In this document: positions 24,386-29,786 of the stretch, in pieces
Layout: the number at the start of each line of letters is the position of its first letter
Numbering within the stretch: position 1 is the stretch's first letter
NCBI GenBank assembly: GCA_043757865.1
Contig: JAYVOP010000076.1
Span: 1 to 29,786 of the forward strand
DNA length: 29,786 bases
Direction: 5' to 3'
Source: JAGNEJ01 sp043757865
GTDB taxonomy: Bacteria; Verrucomicrobiota; Verrucomicrobiia; Verrucomicrobiales; V1-33
Notes under the pieces: model-generated
The model's input: only the letters and a program-made list of their open reading frames with translations
Database searches by the model: none
Told to the model about the DNA's origin: nothing
Program-made: the position numbers and the translations under genes

Positions 24386-25876
24386 ATGAATACCCGCCGT
24401 TCCTTTCTGCATCACACGTTAGCCGCCTCTGGGGCGCTTTATTTACCGTCCACTTGGAGTCGTGCCGCAGGTGCGAACGAAGACATCCGGGTGGCCATCA
24501 TCGGCTGTGATGATCCGGGGAAAAATGCTCCGGGCGGGCGGGGTCGGTATCACATGAAGGAACTGATGGGCAAGATTGCCAAAGGTAATAGCGGCCTGCG
24601 CATCGCTGCTATCTGTGATGTGGATCAAGACAATCTGGATGCCGCCAAGGCCGAGCTGGAGAAGGCGCAGATCAAGGCGGAATTTTACACCGACTTCCGC
24701 AAGCTATTAGCGAGCAAGAACGTGGATGCCGTCATCATTGCCACACCGAATCACACCCACTCGCTGATTGCAGCGTGGGCGTTGGAAGCCGGGAAACATG
24801 TCTATGTGGAAAAGCCCATTTCTCATAACATCTGGGAAGGTCGGCAGTTGGCTAACATCGCCAAGAAACATGCCGGGAAATTGATCTGCCAACACGGCAT
24901 GCAGCGGCGGAACGATCCCGTTTGGCAACAGGTTATGGACTACGTGGCGGGCGGAGAGATCGGCAAGGCGCTGGTGTCCCGTGGCTTGTGCTATAAGCCC
25001 CGCCAGAGCATCAACAAGATCGGCACTCCGCAGCAGCCCGCAGCCACCGTGGATTACAATCTCTGGAGCGGCCCCCGGGAAATCACCCCGATCAAACGCA
25101 AGCGCCTCCACTACGACTGGCATTGGCAGTGGGAATACGGCAATGGCGACATCGGCAACCAAGGCCCACACCAATTAGATGTCGCCCGGTGGCTGATTGG
25201 GGACCCGCAGCAAGGTCCGGCTAACGTAATTAGCATCGGTGGGCGTTTTGGTTACGAGGATGATGCCACGACCGCCAATACCCAGATTGCGTTTTATGAT
25301 TTCAAGCCTGTGCCGGTGATCTTTGAAGTGCGCGGACTGCCAGAAGCAGGGATGGATTTCAAAGGCCGCACTCCGCAGTGGACGCACTCCGGCGTCAGCG
25401 TGGGGAACGTGCTCCATTGTGAGGGCGGCTACATAGCCGAAGGCGTGGTCTATGAAAACGGCACGGATAAAGTCATCAAAAAAGGGATGAAGCCCAATGA
25501 TGGCGCAGGCCACCAAGAAGCCTTCTTTGCCAGCATCCGCAGCTTGAAAATCGACAAAGATCATGAAGTGACCACCGGCCACCTCAGCGCTTCCCTGGCG
25601 CACATGGCCAACATTTCCTACCGGTTAGGCAAAGAAGCCACCAGCGAGGCCGTGGCCGAGCAAATCAAGGGCACCCCGAGCTTTGCGGAGACATATCAGA
25701 ACTTGGCTGCACACCTCTTGAAGAATGGCATTGATCTAGCCGCTACAAAGGTGACGCTAGGTGCGATGCTCCACTTCGATGGTGCCACAGAGCAATTCAC
25801 AGGCGAGCAAGCCGCTGCGGCTAACGCGTTAGTGAAAGAAACGTACCGCGCAGAGTTCGAGCTGCCGAAGCTCTAG
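24386..25876 (+). CDS. Tat-exported Gfo/Idh/MocA family oxidoreductase
   Basis: The 496-residue product starts with a twin-arginine signal (NTRRSFLHHTLAASGAL), so it is exported folded with its cofactor. The Rossmann part (VAIIGCDDPG, IAAICDVD, ATPNHTHSLIA) is followed by EKPISHNIWEGRQ, the EKP motif of NAD(P)-dependent sugar oxidoreductases. Proteins of this size with Tat signals are abundant in Verrucomicrobiota and Planctomycetota and act on sugars or inositols, often in polysaccharide breakdown; the substrate here cannot be told. The HAD gene follows after 9 bases, likely in the same transcript. The leader before ATG (CTTTACCTAACTTTTCTCT) is pyrimidine-rich with no Shine-Dalgarno. The 128-base upstream spacer has a GGGAC/GTCCC hairpin. 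Confidence 0.92.
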   Translation: MNTRRSFLHHTLAASGALYLPSTWSRAAGANEDIRVAIIGCDDPGKNAPGGRGRYHMKELMGKIAKGNSGLRIAAICDVDQDNLDAAKAELEKAQIKAEFYTDFRKLLASKNVDAVIIATPNHTHSLIAAWALEAGKHVYVEKPISHNIWEGRQLANIAKKHAGKLICQHGMQRRNDPVWQQVMDYVAGGEIGKALVSRGLCYKPRQSINKIGTPQQPAATVDYNLWSGPREITPIKRKRLHYDWHWQWEYGNGDIGNQGPHQLDVARWLIGDPQQGPANVISIGGRFGYEDDATTANTQIAFYDFKPVPVIFEVRGLPEAGMDFKGRTPQWTHSGVSVGNVLHCEGGYIAEGVVYENGTDKVIKKGMKPNDGAGHQEAFFASIRSLKIDKDHEVTTGHLSASLAHMANISYRLGKEATSEAVAEQIKGTPSFAETYQNLAAHLLKNGIDLAATKVTLGAMLHFDGATEQFTGEQAAAANALVKETYRAEFELPKL

Positions 25877-25885
25877 CCGAGCAGG

Positions 25886-26551
25886 ATGAAGCACATCATC
25901 TTTGATTGGTCCGGCACGGTGGTGGATGACCTCCCGCCCGTGATCGAGGCCACCAATGCCGTCCTGCACTACGCGGGGCGGGCACCGATGGATCGGGAAA
26001 CTTTCCGTCGGCAGTTCCGGCTGCCTTACACGGAATTCTATGCCGAGCAAACACCACACCTTCCGCTGGCGGAGCTAGAGGTAGAGTTCCGTCGAGCCTT
26101 TGCCATCAGCACCGCTCCGGTCACCATCCTGCCTACGTCCCTGGGCTTTCTAGAGCAAGCCCAGGCAGAGCAACGGCGGATGTTCGTGCTTAGCTCCGCG
26201 CCCCGAGATGCCGTGGAGCAACAGGCCAGGGCGCTGGGCATCCATCATTTTTTCGAGGCCTTCCATGCCGGCATCGTTGATAAGAAAGACTACATTCACG
26301 GGATGCTAGCGCAGCATGACCTCACCGCTAGTGAACTGCTCTACGTGGGGGACATGGTGCATGATGTGGAGACCGCCCGCCATGCCGGGATCTTCTCCGT
26401 GGCCGTGCTCTCCGGCTATGATTTCCGGGAGGTGCTAGAGCGCTGTGAGCCGAATCTGCTGCTCGATGACCTCGGGGCGCTCGGTCGTTGGCTCCGCCTT
26501 CAAGAAGCCGAGGCAGGCGCACCGAGGAGTGGCTCCCTGGGATTCTCCTAA
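25886..26551 (+). CDS. HAD-superfamily hydrolase-like protein
   Basis: This 221-residue cytosolic protein has HAD motif I as FDWSGTVVDD (nucleophile D8), motif II in FVLSSAPRD, a conserved-Lys region (DKKDYI) and motif IV GDMVHDVETA. The alpha-helical cap lies between motifs I and II, as in phosphoglycolate-phosphatase-like enzymes. In most phosphatases motif I is DxD; here the second Asp is Ser, as in the DWAGT motif of phosphonoacetaldehyde hydrolase, so the chemistry may differ from a simple phosphatase. It lies 9 bases after the oxidoreductase gene. Its end overlaps the convergent methyltransferase gene by 4 bases. The substrate is unknown. Confidence 0.85.
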   Translation: MKHIIFDWSGTVVDDLPPVIEATNAVLHYAGRAPMDRETFRRQFRLPYTEFYAEQTPHLPLAELEVEFRRAFAISTAPVTILPTSLGFLEQAQAEQRRMFVLSSAPRDAVEQQARALGIHHFFEAFHAGIVDKKDYIHGMLAQHDLTASELLYVGDMVHDVETARHAGIFSVAVLSGYDFREVLERCEPNLLLDDLGALGRWLRLQEAEAGAPRSGSLGFS

Positions 26552-27279
26552 CGTCTGCGCCAACGAGTGGCCTCGGCTAGGGTGTGCTGGTATTTGCGGG
26601 CGGTTTCCCGGATCAGAAAGGGTAAGTCGGTGCGGTATTCTAACACGAAGGCCTCGTCCAAATGCTGATGCAACCAAGCCAAGGTGGCCTCCGCAGGCCA
26701 CTCTGTGGTCGGCGTAAACTCCTCTAGCCACGTGCAGGGAGTGGTGAGGATCAGGTGCCCGCCGGAGCGCACGAGGTGCGGCAGCCGCGCCAGCAGCCGG
26801 GTGGGATGGCTGAGGCGGCAGAGAAGATTGGCCGCATGAACCAGATCGAATCCGGCTAGGCCAGGGTCCAGATCCATGGCATCTCCTTGGCTAAATTTCA
26901 CCCCGCTGAGCGCCAAATCACTGGGCGCGCTAGCCGTCAGCGGGGTGTAAGTGTGCCCCTCATCATGGCGTTGGTACGCCATGCGCTGCCCCTGCCGCAG
27001 CCGCTCCGCCGCAGTCACGAAACTCTGGGAATAATCGATTCCTAACACGCTAGGGAAATACCGACTCAACTCCAGACTTGACCGACCCACCGCACATCCC
27101 AGATCCAGCGCCCGCGTGCCGACCACGGGAGCGGGCAACATTTCCTGCACCGTGCGCACCGCAAAATCCAACGCCGCCACGGGCAACGACGGATGCGCGA
27201 TCAACTCCTCTGCCGAGCCATAGTGGAAGAGCAGATACTCGCTCAGCAGCCGGGGCGTCTCATAGAGCGGAGCCGCCAT
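26548..27279 (-). CDS. stand-alone OvoA C-terminal-type methyltransferase (putative 4-mercaptohistidine N1-methyltransferase)
   Basis: The 243-residue product matches the C-terminal methyltransferase domain of OvoA: an opening YETPRLLSEYLLFHYG (6-21), SAM loop ALDLGCAVGRSS (57-68), QGDAMDLDPGLAGFDLVHAANLLCRL (key residues GDAMDL, HAANLLCRL), LTTPCTWLEEFTP and LPFLIRETARKYQ near the end. In OvoA this domain is thought to methylate 4-mercaptohistidine to ovothiol A, an antioxidant thiol. The sulfoxide synthase domain is absent here and from the rest of the window, so this is a separate enzyme; its partner may be elsewhere, or the substrate may differ. Its ATG shares one base with the stop of the upstream M29-like gene (TAATG), a strong sign of translational coupling. 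Confidence 0.85.
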   Translation of the reverse strand: MAAPLYETPRLLSEYLLFHYGSAEELIAHPSLPVAALDFAVRTVQEMLPAPVVGTRALDLGCAVGRSSLELSRYFPSVLGIDYSQSFVTAAERLRQGQRMAYQRHDEGHTYTPLTASAPSDLALSGVKFSQGDAMDLDPGLAGFDLVHAANLLCRLSHPTRLLARLPHLVRSGGHLILTTPCTWLEEFTPTTEWPAEATLAWLHQHLDEAFVLEYRTDLPFLIRETARKYQHTLAEATRWRRR

Positions 27280-28457
27280 TACGATAGCAGCGCGTTTAAA
27301 AGGTATTGGCTAGGGCGGAAATGCTCAATGAGAATTTCCCGCTGTTCCCCACGCTTCATGCGCACTTGGCTGATGTCGAAATTCGGCGTCTTGTGCGGGG
27401 CAAAGAGGATGTCGTCGTGCGTGGCATTGCGATGTTTCTTAAAGAGATCCGGCGTGATGTGGCCGCCTAGATGATCGTCCCGTCCGGTGGCCATGTGGCA
27501 GGTGCCCAGTACCTTTTCATCTTGAATGTCTGCGCCCGAAACGGGCAGCACTTGCGTGCCGAAACCCAGTTCTCCTAACACGCCCGTCATCGGATCATCC
27601 AGCAGCCGCGCGTTGTGCTCGTCGATGGTACTTTGCTTCCCGGCAATGAAGCTGGAGTGCACGATCCGCCCACCCGTCACGGTCAGTTTTCCCAGCGTGC
27701 CATCCTCATATTTCATCGGAAACATCCCCTCTGCCCCAGTGGGCACGAAATAGACCTCCCCTGCAGGGAGATTGGCAATGTCTGGCTTCGTCCCTCGGCA
27801 CAGGCCGTGGCTTTTCTGGGCTTCTTGGCCGCTGAGTTGCAGCTTGGCCGTCAGCACTTCGCCTGTCTCTAACGTGAAATCGATTTCGATCTCATCTGCT
27901 TTCGTCAGCGCCAGCCGCAGCTTCTCCGCATCCCGGCTCACCTCATCGTAATCCACTGCTAGGCCTGTGCTGAGGATCACATCATTCACGCCATGCATCG
28001 TGGCTCCTCGGAAATTATACTTCTTCGCCATAGCCGTTAGCGGGGCCGTCGCGCTGTAAGTGGTGATGCAGAGGATGAGATCGTAGTCCGGGTAAATATC
28101 ATTTTCCAGGCTCAGTTCATGGCCCGCCGCATCCACCACGCGATCTTCCAGATCCAAATTACTTCCATAGGTCATGGGGATAGCAAACATCTCTCCGCCA
28201 ATCATGCCTAACTGTTCCAGCACGCCTTGTTGCAGCCCTTGGTAAAAGACATCGTGCGCCTTCCGTTGGATGGCCCATTGAGGATCGGCTAGAAAAGCAT
28301 AATCTTTCATGCCCTGCGGGTCCGGTAAATCAATGATTACACAAACCTTCCGGCCCTGCACGGGCTCAAAGACGCTGTGCAACAAGCGTGCTAGATCAAA
28401 TGGGGGGAACTCCCGCAGGGCGGGGTCCAAGATAATTTCAGGAGCAAGGGTATTCAT
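27279..28457 (-). CDS. M29-like aminopeptidase (leucyl aminopeptidase/AmpS type)
   Basis: From ATG 28457 the product has 392 residues. The C-terminal half follows the M29 metallopeptidase pattern: NLPAGEVYFVP with its Glu, VLGELGFGTQ, DEKVLGTCHMATGRDDHLGGHITPD and a late THDDILF, which carry the Glu, His and Asp metal ligands of this family. The N-terminal part (DYDLILCITTYSATAPLTAMAKK) fits the other domain. It would remove N-terminal residues from peptides in the cytosol. The upstream frame continues to 28721 but would cross the tRNA-Ala gene, so it is rejected. The leader TCCTTTCTACCCTGACATCTCT is pyrimidine-rich. It is coupled to the OvoA-type methyltransferase, hinting at a role in a peptide or histidine derivative pathway. 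Confidence 0.75.
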   Translation of the reverse strand: MNTLAPEIILDPALREFPPFDLARLLHSVFEPVQGRKVCVIIDLPDPQGMKDYAFLADPQWAIQRKAHDVFYQGLQQGVLEQLGMIGGEMFAIPMTYGSNLDLEDRVVDAAGHELSLENDIYPDYDLILCITTYSATAPLTAMAKKYNFRGATMHGVNDVILSTGLAVDYDEVSRDAEKLRLALTKADEIEIDFTLETGEVLTAKLQLSGQEAQKSHGLCRGTKPDIANLPAGEVYFVPTGAEGMFPMKYEDGTLGKLTVTGGRIVHSSFIAGKQSTIDEHNARLLDDPMTGVLGELGFGTQVLPVSGADIQDEKVLGTCHMATGRDDHLGGHITPDLFKKHRNATHDDILFAPHKTPNFDISQVRMKRGEQREILIEHFRPSQYLLNALLS

Positions 28458-28676
28458 AGAGATGTCAGGGTAGAAAGGACGGGAAAATGAGAACGATCCC
28501 GTAGCCGCAATGGAGGCCTGCACAGGTATATTTTCAAAAGAAAATTCTCCTCGGCCACGAGTTGAGCGTTTTGGGGTAGAACCCGACTTTGGAGGCCATC
28601 GCCATGCCGTTGGTGGCTGCGGAACTCGGCTGCTACGTGGCTGGTGGAGCCGACTTTCTGCCGTATAGCGAGAAAG

Positions 28677-28752
28677 TGGTGGAGAATAGCGGGTTCGAAC
28701 CGCTGACCTCCTCAATGCCATTGAGGCGCTCTACCAACTGAGCTAATTCCCC
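28677..28752 (-). tRNA. tRNA-Ala (anticodon GGC)
   Basis: The minus strand folds into a full 76-base cloverleaf: acceptor GGGGAAT with ATTCTCC, D stem GCTC/GAGC, anticodon stem CCTCA/TGAGG with loop ATGGCAT (anticodon GGC), T stem AGCGG/CCGCT around TTCGAAC, discriminator A and an encoded CCA. The acceptor has a G3-U70 wobble pair, the main identity element of alanine tRNA. It reads GCC and GCT alanine codons. Confidence 0.97.
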
Positions 28753-28849
28753 GGATCTTCGATGAGTTTCGAGAGGGTCGGAGAATAACGCGACTCGTCC
28801 GCTTGCCAACTCATTTTTTACAGATGGTGAAATAAATTACCAAGCTGCC

Positions 28850-29786
28850 TCATCTCGGCGGCTCCAGGCTTAGCAGGCGGGCGCTAAGGGCTGCGTAATC
28901 TGCCTCGCCAGCAAAGGTGGAGTCTGGGAGCTGGGCCGCGTGTTGGTGGCACGTGTGCCAGGTCTCCACGGTGAGCGTTTCCAGGAAATGAGCTAGGGCG
29001 TCCTCCAGCTCAGGGCCACTGGGGAAGGCCCAGCCGAGGCGGTGTTCCGCTAGCCATGCAGCGGTCTGCGTGCCCTGCGCAGCCAAGCCGGGCACGTGAT
29101 GCAGACCGCCTTCGTAGAGCCGATTCGGCAGCAGCCAAGTGGAGTTCGCGCTGAGATCGTGGAAATCGAAGCACCAGTTGAAATGCGTGGAGCCGTAGAG
29201 TTCCGCTAGGTCGTTAGGGTAAGTGTAGGGGCCGCCGAAATGGATCTGCGGATGGCTGGCCAGATCCGCGTGGAAAGCCGCCGCATCTAAGAGCATGGGA
29301 TAGCCCCGGAGCACGAACCGGACGCGGCCTGCAAGGCGGATGGAGAGGGCTTTGATGAGTCCCCACGAGCGCAGGCAGCGGAAGCCGCCAAAGTAGCCGA
29401 TGATCCACGGCTGGCCCGCTGCGGGCGGGGTGATGGAGGCGGGGCGCTGCGCGATGAGCGGGCCGGAGGGATAGACTTTATTTTCCAACAGCAGGGTGGG
29501 TCCGGTAAACTGCTGGATGGGGGTAAAGTAATTTTCCACGAAGCTGGGGGAGGTCGTAACCAGCAACTGGCTAGCAGCTAGGACACGACGTTCCAGCCAC
29601 CGCAGCACGCGGGAAAAGAGGCCAGTGCCGACCATGGGCGGTTGGATGTCCGCGATCTCCACGACGATGGGGAGGCGGCCTGGGAGCAGCCTCCGCGCGA
29701 AGAGCGCGAGCAGGGCGTTATCGAAGTTGATGGCGTAGCAACATTGCACCTCCGCGAGGCGATGCCGCTCTCTAACTAGCCGCACC
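28850..29786 (-). CDS. glycosyltransferase family 4-like protein (5' end cut by window)
   Basis: The frame enters from the right edge and ends with TGA at 28850-28852; 311 residues are visible from an internal GTG. It resembles GT4-type glycosyltransferases: CCYAINFDNALLALFARR, ADIQPP, LLVTTSPSFVENYF, then the second Rossmann domain with WIIGYFGGFRCLRSWGLIKAL, VRFVLRGYP, IHFGGPYTYPNDLAELYG and NRLYEGGLHHVPGLA (the donor-binding E in NRLYEGG). It would transfer a sugar from a nucleotide-sugar donor, probably for surface polysaccharide or lipid glycans. The N-terminus and neighbours lie outside the window. Donor and acceptor cannot be told. Confidence 0.82.
   Translation of the reverse strand, partial: VRLVRERHRLAEVQCCYAINFDNALLALFARRLLPGRLPIVVEIADIQPPMVGTGLFSRVLRWLERRVLAASQLLVTTSPSFVENYFTPIQQFTGPTLLLENKVYPSGPLIAQRPASITPPAAGQPWIIGYFGGFRCLRSWGLIKALSIRLAGRVRFVLRGYPMLLDAAAFHADLASHPQIHFGGPYTYPNDLAELYGSTHFNWCFDFHDLSANSTWLLPNRLYEGGLHHVPGLAAQGTQTAAWLAEHRLGWAFPSGPELEDALAHFLETLTVETWHTCHQHAAQLPDSTFAGEADYAALSARLLSLEPPR

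Noticed and set aside
28458..28721. N-terminal extension of the M29-like frame
   Set aside because: It runs into the tRNA-Ala gene, and its residues (Arg/Ser/Pro-rich) do not look like protein; the ATG at 28457 fits the family.
1..29786. CRISPR array, insertion sequence or prophage
   Set aside because: No regularly spaced repeats, transposase, integrase or structural phage genes were seen on either strand.

Overview
The window looks like a chromosomal segment of a Verrucomicrobiota bacterium, though this is inferred from gene content and not from a marker gene. The clues are a large secreted protein with autotransporter-associated beta-strand repeats ending in a short 'FYRI' module, a Tat-exported Gfo/Idh/MocA oxidoreductase, a secreted right-handed beta-helix protein ending in 'LGADEF', a DUF4129 protein next to a double-vWA/GATase membrane protein, and many genes without Shine-Dalgarno sites. 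Base composition is moderately GC-rich and even, CTAG is unusually common, and there are no insertion sequences, phage genes, integrases or CRISPR arrays.

Layout. (1) 1-6256: the end of an unknown gene, an SRPBCC protein, then on the minus strand a lipid-modification operon: fatty-acid desaturase, FAD amine-oxidase-like protein, DUF1365, a cyclopropane-synthase-like methyltransferase and DUF1475. An ECF sigma factor is divergent from it, and the operon has an ECF-like promoter in the shared spacer. (2) 6261-8241: a LON-substrate-binding-domain protein and an unrecognised 8-TM protein. (3) 8294-14488: thiD translationally coupled to a catalytically degenerate S41-like secreted protein, then DUF4129 and vWA membrane proteins. 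(4) 14495-18912: a beta-helix protein, an L-lactate permease and a GH25-like lysozyme homologue. (5) 19205-21086: a tight three-gene operon of a small basic protein, a DAO-family FAD oxidoreductase resembling the MnmC oxidase domain, and a YtqB/MnmM-type methyltransferase. (6) 21291-26551: a beta-strand-repeat protein, a Gfo/Idh/MocA oxidoreductase and a HAD-like hydrolase. (7) 26548-29786: a stand-alone OvoA C-terminal-type methyltransferase coupled to an M29-like aminopeptidase, tRNA-Ala(GGC), and a glycosyltransferase cut by the window edge.

Three gene sets stand out as possible systems. The sigma-factor-linked lipid operon could convert desaturated membrane acyl chains into methyl-branched or furan-type fatty acids as a stress response; this is an analogy with alphaproteobacterial UfaM/UfaD and RpoE-ChrR loci. 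The MnmC-oxidase-like plus MnmM pair could carry out the last two steps of mnm5U34 synthesis in tRNA without a fused MnmC. The OvoA-type methyltransferase is separated from any sulfoxide synthase and is instead translationally coupled to a peptidase. All three are inferences from residues and neighbourhood.
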